Shown here: in pieces, positions 1 to 8,305 of the stretch | Layout of the letters: each line of letters begins with the position of its first letter | Numbering within the stretch: the stretch's first letter is position 1 | Assembly (NCBI GenBank): GCA_049340005.1 | Contig: JBMPIY010000010.1 | Direction: 5' to 3' (one strand) | Source of the DNA: CAXBDP01 sp963974465 | GTDB taxonomy: Bacteria; Bacteroidota; Bacteroidia; Cytophagales; Cyclobacteriaceae | DNA: 64,000 nt | Notes under the pieces: generated by a model | What the model saw: the letters and a program-made list of their open reading frames with translations, nothing else | What the model was told of the DNA's origin: nothing | The model's database searches: none | Program-made: the position numbers and the translations under genes

Positions 1-415
1 AGCCCGCGCCAGTGAAGATTGCCAAAAAGGAATTGCTGCGTTTTTGAATAAGGAGAAGGTTGAGTGGTAGTTGAATTGGAGGTTGGTGTTGTAATAACGA
101 AATATTGATCTTAGCTAATAAGTTCGCTATTATGCATCGCATCCTTTTTCAATACAAAGAGCATCACATGAATTTCGATAAGCCATTGAATTGTAAAGCT
201 ATTTGGAATTTTTCTTGTTACTTTTTGTCATTGCCACAAAAAGTAACCAAAAAAGTCTAGACAAAAAGAAGCTTCCACGCACAAGGCCAACGCCCACCTT
301 CGGTCGGTAAACCCACCTTCGGTCGGCAGGCCGGCCCGCCTTTTTGTCCTCCCACCCGCAAACAGCCATTTCTTATTATTTTTTTCTTTTTCTTCTTCCT
401 AATCGGCCTAGGAGA

Positions 416-525
416 TTTTCCCGTTAAGAAATATGAGTAATAAATAGGCTTTCTAGAGCCAAAGACTGTTTGAGCGCAGCGAGTTTCTTTGGGTCGCCTA
501 TTTATGGAACATATTTTAGGGAAAA
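416..525. repeat. Nested palindrome of repeat copy A
   Basis: Three stems are nested. The outer one pairs TTTTCCC (416-422) and AAATATG (429-435) with CATATTT (510-516) and GGGAAAA (519-525). The middle one pairs AAATAGGC (442-449) with GCCTATTT (496-503). The inner one pairs CCAAAGA (459-465) with TCTTTGG (486-492). The same layout recurs at 3407-3515 and 4785-4893. It resembles a REP/BIME or MITE-like element; no encoded enzyme is present. Confidence 0.7.
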
Positions 526-1143
526 GATCCTCAGCCTTGACTTTTTGTTTCTTTTGTGTCAAGACAAAAGAAAGGAAAGGAAGAGTTTAGCTATCAAGTT
601 CGCTATTATGCATCGCATTGTTTTTCAATACAAAGAGCATCTTATGAATTTCTATAATCCATTGAACTTCAAAGCTGTTTGGAAGTTTTCTTGTTACTTT
701 TTGTCATTGCCACAAAAAGTAACCAAAAAAGTCTAGACAAAAAGAAGCTTCCACGCGCAAGGCCAGCGCCCACCTTCGGTCGGTAAACCCACCTTCGGTC
801 GGCAGGCCGGCCCGCCTTTTTGTCCTCCCACCCACAAACAGCCATTTCTTATTTTTTTTCTTTTTCTTCTTCCTAATCGGCCTAGGATATTTTCCCGTTA
901 AGAAATATGTGGAATAAATAGGCTTTCTAGAGCCAAAGACTGTTTGAGCGCAGCGAGTTTCTTTTGTGTCAAGACAAAAGAAAGGAAAGGAATAGTTTAG
1001 CTGTCAAGTTTTCAATTAAGTATTGTATTCCCTTTCAATACAAATTGCTATTAATTATATTCATTAAGTAATTGATTATCAACGGTTATAAAATGGAGTC
1101 ACACGCGGCACGCGTGCGCCAGCTTGTAGATTTAAGTTCGTCC

Positions 1144-1176
1144 TTGCAATTAATAAATTCATCCTGGCTATTTTTG
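1144..1176 (+). promoter_or_regulatory. Predicted recQ promoter (Bacteroidota -33/-7)
   Basis: TTG at 1144-1146 and TATTTTTG at 1169-1176, separated by 22 nt, resemble the Bacteroidota vegetative consensus (TTTG and TAnnTTTG). Transcription would begin close to 1183, next to the TTG taken as the recQ start, so the mRNA may be nearly leaderless. Confidence 0.35.
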
Positions 1177-1183
1177 AAATACT

Positions 1184-3088
1184 TTGCACAAACCACTAGA
1201 TATACTGAAGCAATACTGGGGCTATGACCAATTCAGACCTTTGCAGGCGGATATTATTGCTAAAGCAATAGATGGTCAAGATGTCCTTGCATTACTGCCA
1301 ACGGGTGGAGGTAAATCGCTTTGCTATCAAGTGCCAGGCATGTGCATGGAGGGAGTTACAATTGTGATCTCACCGTTGATTGCACTGATGAAAGACCAAG
1401 TGGAGCAATTGCAGCAACGTAATATACCAGCTGCTGCGATCCATTCAGGTTTGCATTTTCGTGAAATAGACATTCTCCTAAATGAGGCAATGGCCGGGAA
1501 GTTGAAATTCCTGTACCTCGCTCCGGAGCGATTACAAACTGAAATATTTCAAGCCAGATTCCCGCAAATGCCCGTGAATTTAGTGGCCATAGACGAAGCG
1601 CATTGTATTTCGCAATGGGGCTACGATTTTCGGCCTTCGTATATGGAAATAGCCAAAATCCGTGAATTGAAGGCAGATGTTCCATTTATCGCGCTTACGG
1701 CAAGCGCCACCCTCAAAGTGCGGGAGGATATTCTTAAAAATCTTGAACTTAAATCCCCGCAGATATTTGTTAAAAGCTTTGCAAGAGATAATCTGACTTT
1801 TGCGGTGCGCAAAGTGGAGGATAAGCAATCCAAATTACTGGAAATCATTAGCAAGCTGGAAGGCACTGGTTTAGTATATTGCAGAAGTAGAAAAGGAACC
1901 CAAGAAGTTGCCAAACTACTGCAAAGTCAAGGGATGTCGGCAGACTATTATCACGCGGGTTTAGACGCATCCTCACGATCACGCAAGCAGGAAGATTGGA
2001 TTGGCGACAAAACCCGCATAATGGCCTGTACTAATGCTTTTGGGATGGGCATTGATAAGGCCGAAGTGCGATTCGTAGTACATTGGGATATGCCAGATTC
2101 CCCGGAAGCATATTATCAGGAAGCAGGTAGAGCTGGGAGAGATGGCAAACCTTCATTTGCCGTGCTGTTATATCAAGAGAAGGATATTTTGGAATTGCGT
2201 GAATGGAAGGAAAAGGCTTGGCCTGATGAAAAAACCATCCGCCAAGTGTATCAGAGTATTGCTAATTATTATCAAATTGCTGTTGGTAGCCATCAAATGG
2301 CCGCTTTGGATTTCGATTTGGAGCAATTTTCTCGTAAAGCAAATATCTCGGCAGTTAAGGTTTTTCACTCCATCAAGAAGCTCGAAGATGAAGGTTATAT
2401 ATTACTCACAGATGGCTTTTATCAACCCTCCCGCTTTATGTTTTCGGTCAACAATAAGGAGCTTTATGAGTTCCAAGTGGCCAATAGTCATATCGATTCT
2501 CTGGTGAAAATTCTGCTACGAATGTATGGTGGCGAGGCTTTTTCTCAATACATGAATATTGTGGAAGAGAAGATTGCCAAGGCGCTTTTTATCTCGCTAA
2601 AAGAAGTCGCCGCAAAGCTGGACTGGCTCAAAGAAAGGGAAATTATCTATTACGAAAAGCGATCTGATAAAGCTCGCTTGGTATTTACCCTACCTAGGCA
2701 TGATGCGGCGTCGATGCCTTTGGATATTGTGAAAATGAAGGCCAGAAAAGCAGCAGAAATGGCGCGGGTGGAAGCGATGATTAGCTATGCGCAGGACAAA
2801 TATTTGTGTAGAAGTTTGCGCTTGCAGAATTACTTTGGTGAGGAAAGCTTGGAAGCCTGTGGTAAGTGTGATTTGTGTCGCGGGAGGAATAAGGAGAACA
2901 AAACGGATAATAGCCAAATCGAGAGGAAACTAAATGATTTGCTAAGAAACGAGCCCTTATTGCCATCCGTATTGGCAGCAAATTTTGATGACTTAGAGCA
3001 AACCGCAGTACTACAAATAATCCGACATTGGTTAGATGCCGGGTTAGTGAAATATGATCAGAATGGACGGATTGCTTTGAAAGGGTAA
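1184..3088 (+). CDS. recQ: ATP-dependent DNA helicase RecQ
   Basis: A 3'-5' superfamily 2 DNA helicase acting in recombination and stalled-fork repair. The 634 residues show motif 0 (YWGYDQFRPLQ near residue 12), Walker A (LLPTGGGKSLCYQ), the DEAH box (IDEAHCISQWGYDFR), motif VI (QEAGRAGRDG), then the RecQ zinc-binding region ending in CGKCDLCRG. There is no obvious full HRDC domain; the last 60 residues look like a short winged-helix tail. Length matches the family. No ATG stands near the conserved N-terminus, so the start is probably TTG at 1184, directly preceded by a Bacteroidota-type promoter. It stands alone, between copies of one intergenic repeat family. Two GCGGGAGG octamers lie inside it (1720, 2880). 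Confidence 0.95.
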   Translation: MHKPLDILKQYWGYDQFRPLQADIIAKAIDGQDVLALLPTGGGKSLCYQVPGMCMEGVTIVISPLIALMKDQVEQLQQRNIPAAAIHSGLHFREIDILLNEAMAGKLKFLYLAPERLQTEIFQARFPQMPVNLVAIDEAHCISQWGYDFRPSYMEIAKIRELKADVPFIALTASATLKVREDILKNLELKSPQIFVKSFARDNLTFAVRKVEDKQSKLLEIISKLEGTGLVYCRSRKGTQEVAKLLQSQGMSADYYHAGLDASSRSRKQEDWIGDKTRIMACTNAFGMGIDKAEVRFVVHWDMPDSPEAYYQEAGRAGRDGKPSFAVLLYQEKDILELREWKEKAWPDEKTIRQVYQSIANYYQIAVGSHQMAALDFDLEQFSRKANISAVKVFHSIKKLEDEGYILLTDGFYQPSRFMFSVNNKELYEFQVANSHIDSLVKILLRMYGGEAFSQYMNIVEEKIAKALFISLKEVAAKLDWLKEREIIYYEKRSDKARLVFTLPRHDAASMPLDIVKMKARKAAEMARVEAMISYAQDKYLCRSLRLQNYFGEESLEACGKCDLCRGRNKENKTDNSQIERKLNDLLRNEPLLPSVLAANFDDLEQTAVLQIIRHWLDAGLVKYDQNGRIALKG

Positions 3089-3406
3089 TTCTATTTTAAC
3101 ACCGACCCACCTTTTTGTTTCCCAACAGCAAAGAAAGGAAGAGTTTAGCTATCAAGTTCGCTATTATGCATCGCATTCCTTTTCAATACAAAGAGCATCT
3201 TATGAATTTCTATAATCCATTGAATTTCAAAGCTGTTTGGAATTTTTCTTGTTACTTTTTGTCATTGCCACAAAAAGTAACCAAAAAAGTCTAGACAAAA
3301 AGAAGCTTCCCCGCGCAAGGCCAGCGCCGGCTCGCCTTTTTGTCCTCCCACCCACAAACAGCCATTCTTCCTTGTTTTTTCTTTTCTTCTCAATTGGCCT
3401 AGGAGA

Positions 3407-3515
3407 TTTTCCCGTTAAGAAATATGTGGAATAAATAGGCTTTCTAGAGCCAAAGACTGTTTGAGCGCAGCGTTTTCTTTGAATCGCCTATTTATGGAGC
3501 ATATTTTAGGGAAAA
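3407..3515. repeat. Nested palindrome of repeat copy C
   Basis: Same three-stem arrangement as at 416-525: outer TTTTCCC/GGGAAAA arms and a middle AAATAGGC/GCCTATTT stem. It is followed by a small GC-rich palindrome (CTGCC, GTCA, GGCAG) near 3532-3545, which also follows copy E but not copy A. Confidence 0.65.
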
Positions 3516-4784
3516 GATCCACAGCCCTGACTGCCGTCAGGCAGGCTTGACTTTTCCTTTCTTTTGTGTCAAGACAAAAGAAAGGAAAGGAAGAGTTTAG
3601 CTATCAAGTTCGCTATTATGCATCGCATTGTTTTTCAATACAAAGAGCATCTTATGAATTTCTATAATCCATTGAACTTCAAAGCTGTTTGGAAGTTTTC
3701 TTGTTATCTTTTTGGACTCGGTTAAGAAGGCTCTTAATCGACCTCAGGCTCGTAATTGCCCGATGGAAATTATAAATGATTGTTGAGCCAAACGGTCAAC
3801 GTTATTTAGGCATTCACATTTTTCAACCGTCCTCCGTCAACCCATTTTTCTCCAAAAACGTTTACTATGCTCCGTTAGTTAAAAATATCTACCCAAAAAA
3901 TCACCAAAATCACCACCCAAAACAGTCCTGAATTTCCTTCAATTTCCAAAGCCTAATCAGCTCATTATCCATGCACATTTTGCCCAGTTTCTAACCAAAT
4001 TATGCTCAAATCAACCCACCTCTTTGCAGTAAGTTGTTTTTTCGGAAATAGTCAAATATTATCATTTTGAATACATAAATTTAAAATATGAATTTTTTTT
4101 CACTCAATTTTAGCCCACTTTAGTGGGTGTTTACCTTAGGGTTTCCTTCGTGTTTCCTTGCTTTCCTATTCGTGTTTAATTCGTCAATAAGGTTTCAGAA
4201 AACGCATAAAGCGAATATTGCACAGAAAGTAACATAAAACGAAGAAAACGAATATCACGAAAAATGTGCAATAAACGCATATTGCGAATAAAACGCACGT
4301 TCATTTTTTTATCCCTAAAGGATTCAGCAAATTAGTTCAAAGCCGAAGCAAACCACCCAAAATGGAGGGTGCTGCCAGGCCCAAAAAATACGATGATCAT
4401 TGAGCGAAAAACGACCCAAAATCGCAAAATTTCGCCCAAAGATCAATGCCCAAAATACGTCCAATTTTTTAAAAAAGACCCGCAACTGTTCGACATTTGC
4501 AATGTCGAACTCCTGATAAAAAGGATTTGTAATCCGACTTTCGATAACGAGCGAAAATACGGCAAGCAGGGATTAATCAATTTCACGCATTTTTTTCAAG
4601 CCTAAGAGGTCCCATTTGTTTTTACAACGCTTATGCGCAGCATTTGACCCTATTAGTGCGGTCAAACTAACTATAAAATGAAATGTCTTGCTGTAAATCA
4701 ATCCCTATTTTTTTCAAAGACTCAGAAGAGGACAAATCAAGAGCCATTTTCTTGCTATTTTTTCTTCCTAATCGGCCTAGGAGA

Positions 4785-4893
4785 TTTTCCCGTTAAGAAA
4801 TATGTAGAGTAAATAGGCTTTCTTGATTCAAAGACTATTTGAGCGCAGCGTTTTCTTTGGGTCGCCTATTTATGGAGCATATTTTAGGGAAAA
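4785..4893. repeat. Nested palindrome of repeat copy E
   Basis: Third copy of the nested palindrome. The outer and middle stems are intact, and the inner stem is changed to TCAAAGA facing TCTTTGG, so it is one pair shorter. It is followed by the same GC-rich mini-palindrome as copy C (about 4908-4922). Confidence 0.65.
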
Positions 4894-5268
4894 GATCCTC
4901 AGCCCTGACTGCCGTCAGGCAGGCTTGATTTTTTGGCATCAAGGCAAAAGAGCGTAAAAGATGAGTTTAGCTATCAAGTTTGCTATTACGTATCGCATTG
5001 TTTTTCAATACAAAGAGCATCTTATGAATTTCTATAAGCCATTGAATTTCAAAGATGTTTGGAATTTTCCTTGTTACTTTTTGTCATTGCCACAAAAAGT
5101 AACCAAAAAAGTCTAGACAAAAAGAAGCTTCCATGCGCAAGGCCTACGCTGGCCCGCCTTTTTGTCCTCCCACCCGCAAACAGCCAAAGCATAAAAATTG
5201 AGGTTTCTTCTTTCAGAATCACTCAAACTGAACAATTACTACTGATGGCCAATATTAGGCTTCTACTT

Positions 5269-6453
5269 CTAATCCAACGCTTTCACCCCTGGCAACTCCT
5301 TACCTTCCATAAACTCTAGCAAAGCACCGCCTCCTGTACTTACGTAAGACACATCGTCGCCATAGCCAAATTTGTTGACTGCTGCGGCGGAATCTCCACC
5401 TCCGATAAGGGAGAATGCGCCATTTTTGGTCGCTTCTACAATCGCTTCGGCAACGGCCTTTGTTCCTCCCGCAAAATTGCTCATCTCGAATACACCCATT
5501 GGGCCATTCCAAAGGATGGTTTTGCTAGTTTTGATTACTTCGGCAAAGGTCTTTTGACTTTCTGGCCCGATATCAAGACCCATCCAGCCATCAGGAATAT
5601 GTTGATTTTTGACAACATCTGTTTTGGTGTCATTGCTAAATCCTTCTGCAATAATTGAGTCGCTAGGCAATAGTAATTTCACTCCCTTAGCTTTGGCTTT
5701 TTCCAATAGCTCTAGCGCCAAATCGAGCTTATCTAACTCCACCAATGAGTTGCCAATATTGCCTCCCATTGCTTTGGTGAATGTGTATGACATGCCGCCA
5801 CCAATGATCAGATTATCTACTCGATCGAGCATCTTTTCAATGATCAATATCTTGTCTGAAATCTTAGCACCTCCCATTATTGCTGTGTAAGGTTTTACGG
5901 CATTATCCAATACTTTTTGAGCATTGTCCAGCTCAGCTTGCATTAAGTAGCCACCAATGCGAGTTTCGAAAAACTGCGCCACAATTGAGGTGGAAGCATG
6001 CGCTCTATGCGCTGTTCCAAATGCATCATTTACATAAACATCGCCCAATCGAGCTAATTTCTTTGCGAAATCGATATCGCCTTTCTCTTCTTCCTTGTAG
6101 AAGCGAAGGTTTTCCAGCAACAACACCTGTCCGGCTTCAAGTCTATTCGCCTTTTCCACAGCATCCTCGCCTATACAATCATCCGCAAATTGCACATCGC
6201 GGCCAAGGGTATTAGAGAGGAGATTTAAGATATGTTTGAGTGAATATTTATTTTCAGGGCCATCTTTTGGTCTGCCCAAATGGGACATTAGAATAACTGA
6301 ACCGCCATCTTTCAAAATCTTATTTATACTTTTTACTGCAGCTTGAATTCGGCTATCATCTGTAACTTCAAATTGCTTATCAAGCGGTACATTGAAATCC
6401 ACCCTCATAAGGGCTTTTTTTCCAGCGAAATTAAATTTATCTAGTGTAAGCAT
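5269..6453 (-). CDS. pgk: Phosphoglycerate kinase
   Basis: Cytosolic glycolytic enzyme that transfers the acyl phosphate of 1,3-bisphosphoglycerate to ADP. The 394 residues are the normal length. Visible signatures are the N-terminal substrate loop (MRVDFNVPLD), SHLGRP, the hinge-side lysine motif GGAKISDK, the GGGMSYTFTKA stretch and the C-terminal nucleotide-binding GGGDSAAAVNKFG. It begins with ATG only 6 bp after the stop of the upstream Sua5 gene, so it is probably the last gene of a three-gene transcript. One GCGGGAGG octamer (coding orientation) lies at 5465-5472. I see no strong terminator after it; repeat copy F follows. Confidence 0.97.
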   Translation of the reverse strand: MLTLDKFNFAGKKALMRVDFNVPLDKQFEVTDDSRIQAAVKSINKILKDGGSVILMSHLGRPKDGPENKYSLKHILNLLSNTLGRDVQFADDCIGEDAVEKANRLEAGQVLLLENLRFYKEEEKGDIDFAKKLARLGDVYVNDAFGTAHRAHASTSIVAQFFETRIGGYLMQAELDNAQKVLDNAVKPYTAIMGGAKISDKILIIEKMLDRVDNLIIGGGMSYTFTKAMGGNIGNSLVELDKLDLALELLEKAKAKGVKLLLPSDSIIAEGFSNDTKTDVVKNQHIPDGWMGLDIGPESQKTFAEVIKTSKTILWNGPMGVFEMSNFAGGTKAVAEAIVEATKNGAFSLIGGGDSAAAVNKFGYGDDVSYVSTGGGALLEFMEGKELPGVKALD

Positions 6454-6459
6454 GGCTAA

Positions 6460-7419
6460 TTATTCTTGAGCTGAAGCTCGGTTTAATCTATCATTTATGG
6501 CCCTACCCAATCCTATATCGGGCATGGTTTCGGCGATTATAAAATGCGCCGATGAATTATCTAAATACCGCAATGCGGCAAATAATTGACTTGCCGCTTC
6601 GGTTAAGTTTCCGCTTGGACTAAGTTGCACTTGCAGTTTATCATCAATGCCCGCCACTTTTGTGGAAAGCGTGATTACCGCTGCATCTTCTTTTCCTAGC
6701 TCATTGAGCAATTCATCTAAATCACCAAAATGCACTTTTTTGCGAGGCGCATAATGCGACTTAAGCATTCCAGGTGCATGCGGATTGGAAGTTGAATGTT
6801 TCATCACCTTAAGCGATGGATATTCCTCCCGCAATTCTTCCAGCGACATGCCGCCCAAACGGTACACGATCATTTCCTCATTTTCGAATCCGATTATGGT
6901 AGATTCTATTCCAACAGTGCAAGGGCCTCCATCCAAAATATAAGCGATTTTTTCTCCCAACTGATCATTCACATGCGCCGCTGTAGTTGGACTAATATAG
7001 CCAAAAGGATTGGCACTTGGTGCCGCCAAAGGGAATGGCAATGCTTGAAGCAAGGCCAAAGTAAGCGGGTGGTTGGGGACACGAATAGCCACTCTATCTA
7101 AGCCGGAAGTGACCAAATCGGGAATAGTGGATTTTCGTGGAAGTAAAATGGTTAATGGACCCGGCCAATAGCGATTGGCTAAATCATAAGCAGCCTCAGG
7201 AATTTCGGCTAAATAAGGCTCAGCAGCTTGTAAACTAGCTACATGCACAATCAATGGATCGAAACTCGGACGAGCTTTTACTTCAAATATTTTACTTACA
7301 GCATTGATATCAAGCGCATTTCCAGCCAGTCCATATACAGTTTCGGTAGGAATTCCCACCAATTCACCTTGGGAAAGGAGCCGGGCAGCTAGCTCAATAT
7401 CAGTGCCTATTTGTGCCAT
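6460..7419 (-). CDS. L-threonylcarbamoyladenylate synthase, Sua5 type
   Basis: Makes threonylcarbamoyl-AMP from threonine, bicarbonate and ATP, the first step of the tRNA modification t6A. The first ~200 residues form the YrdC/TsaC domain (GIPTETVYGLAGNAL near residue 20, the KARPSFDPLIVHV-type KxR motif, APSANPFGYISPTTA). The remaining ~110 residues match the extra Sua5 domain, after the linker containing PHAPGMLKSHYAP. So it is the long Sua5 form, not the short TsaC form. The ATG overlaps the stop of the upstream TPR lipoprotein by one base (TAATG), implying translational coupling. One octamer GCGGGAGG lies at 6825-6832. Confidence 0.93.
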   Translation of the reverse strand: MAQIGTDIELAARLLSQGELVGIPTETVYGLAGNALDINAVSKIFEVKARPSFDPLIVHVASLQAAEPYLAEIPEAAYDLANRYWPGPLTILLPRKSTIPDLVTSGLDRVAIRVPNHPLTLALLQALPFPLAAPSANPFGYISPTTAAHVNDQLGEKIAYILDGGPCTVGIESTIIGFENEEMIVYRLGGMSLEELREEYPSLKVMKHSTSNPHAPGMLKSHYAPRKKVHFGDLDELLNELGKEDAAVITLSTKVAGIDDKLQVQLSPSGNLTEAASQLFAALRYLDNSSAHFIIAETMPDIGLGRAINDRLNRASAQE

Positions 7420-8141
7420 TATTCCTCTGAACAGAAATCTGCTATTGCTTGATCTGCTTCCTCATGACCGAGATTTTTCGCACGGATGAAATTGCTACAG
7501 GCCATATCCATTTCTTCCAATCCTACATGCACCAAGCCCAACCAATAATAGGCAGCAGCATAGTTTTGATCAAGATTGATCGCCACGCCAAAATCTACTT
7601 TAGCTTGGTCGATATTGCCAATAGCCAAGGCAGCACGGCCTTTATTATAAACCGCCATTACATCATTGGGATCCAAAACTACAGCCTGCTGAAAATCTTC
7701 ATAAGCCTGTCCAAATACCTCGGTTTTGAAATACATAAATCCGCGATTGATATAGGCGTCTTTCAGCGTAGGTTCGAAACGGATGGCAATATTATAATCT
7801 TGGATGGCATCGAAATTTCTATCCAACTCGCGCAATGCATTGGCACGATTGAAGAATGGCTTATATCCCGTGCTGTCCAGCTTTATAGAATTGGTAAAAT
7901 CCTCTACAGCCGCCTCGTATTCCATATTTTCGAAATGCGCAATACCACGTAAGTTGTGCATTTGTGCATTGTCCGGATAGGCTTCTACACCTCTGTTAAG
8001 ATAATTTAGCGCTTCTACAGGTTGCTCAGCGTCAATATTTTCAATGCCTTTTTGGATAAATTCTTCTGCTGAAGGATTACAAGCTAAAAGGCTAAATGTG
8101 GCAATAATTACAATTAAAATTCTCACGGTTTTTTTTTGCAA
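7419..8141 (-). CDS. TPR-repeat lipoprotein
   Basis: A lipoprotein with a short hydrophobic signal and lipobox (FSLLACN, lipidated Cys) followed by about five tetratricopeptide repeats, for example the segments around ALNYLNRGVEAYPDNA and FFNRANALRELDRNFDA. TPR proteins serve as binding scaffolds; the partner is unknown. The frame opens with TTG at 8141, but GTG at 8126 gives a tighter signal peptide and is equally likely. A TATTTTTG promoter-like word overlaps the TTG. It is first in a run with sua5 and pgk. Confidence 0.8.
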   Translation of the reverse strand: MQKKTVRILIVIIATFSLLACNPSAEEFIQKGIENIDAEQPVEALNYLNRGVEAYPDNAQMHNLRGIAHFENMEYEAAVEDFTNSIKLDSTGYKPFFNRANALRELDRNFDAIQDYNIAIRFEPTLKDAYINRGFMYFKTEVFGQAYEDFQQAVVLDPNDVMAVYNKGRAALAIGNIDQAKVDFGVAINLDQNYAAAYYWLGLVHVGLEEMDMACSNFIRAKNLGHEEADQAIADFCSEE

Positions 8142-8305
8142 AAATAGGGATAAAGGTTGAAAGGAGGGGATTTAATTCTTTGTATGGGTTTTTGAAGGGG
8201 AAGGTGGAAATGGTTCAGTCTTTAATTTGAATTGAAAAGTAAGTAGAAGATTTAAGTTTATAGTGAATCTGAAACATTCATTAGCATTGTACTCTGTGAA
8301 AGTAT

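Larger units (their letters stand above)
1..1183. repeat. Intergenic region with two copies (A, B) of a palindrome-rich repeat
   Basis: No convincing gene lies here. Two head-to-tail copies of one composite repeat fill it: copy A about 109-592, copy B about 593-1003. Each copy starts with a roughly 110 nt leader and then a perfect 12-bp inverted repeat (217-228 with 236-247; in B, 693-723). A pyrimidine-rich stretch follows, then a long nested palindrome (A: 416-525), then a third inverted repeat around 548-573. Copy B has lost the right arm of the nested palindrome. The short open frames crossing this region are repeat sequence read by chance. The last 180 bases hold the recQ promoter region. 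Confidence 0.8.
3089..5268. repeat. Intergenic region with repeat copies C-F and a 1-kb unique stretch
   Basis: Between recQ and pgk I see no supportable gene. Copy C (about 3125-3600) is nearly complete. Copy D (3601-about 3709) keeps only the leader and breaks off at the first inverted repeat. Copy E (about 4765-4960) keeps the nested palindrome (4785-4893), and copy F (about 4961-5187) the leader and first inverted repeat (5073-5103). The stretch 3710-4760 is unique and AT-rich. It contains an imperfect inverted repeat near 4210-4285 around a run of short GAA/CGAA-rich words. A 78-codon frame at 4369-4605 has no recognisable features and is not called. Confidence 0.75.

Noticed and set aside
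257..736. Open frames of 88-101 codons inside the repeats
   Set aside because: They arise from repeat sequence (poly-Lys and pyrimidine tracts) and are not preserved among the repeat copies.
4369..4605. 78-codon frame in the recQ-pgk gap
   Set aside because: No recognisable motif, no plausible ribosome-binding or promoter context, biased composition, and a location in repeat-rich non-coding DNA.
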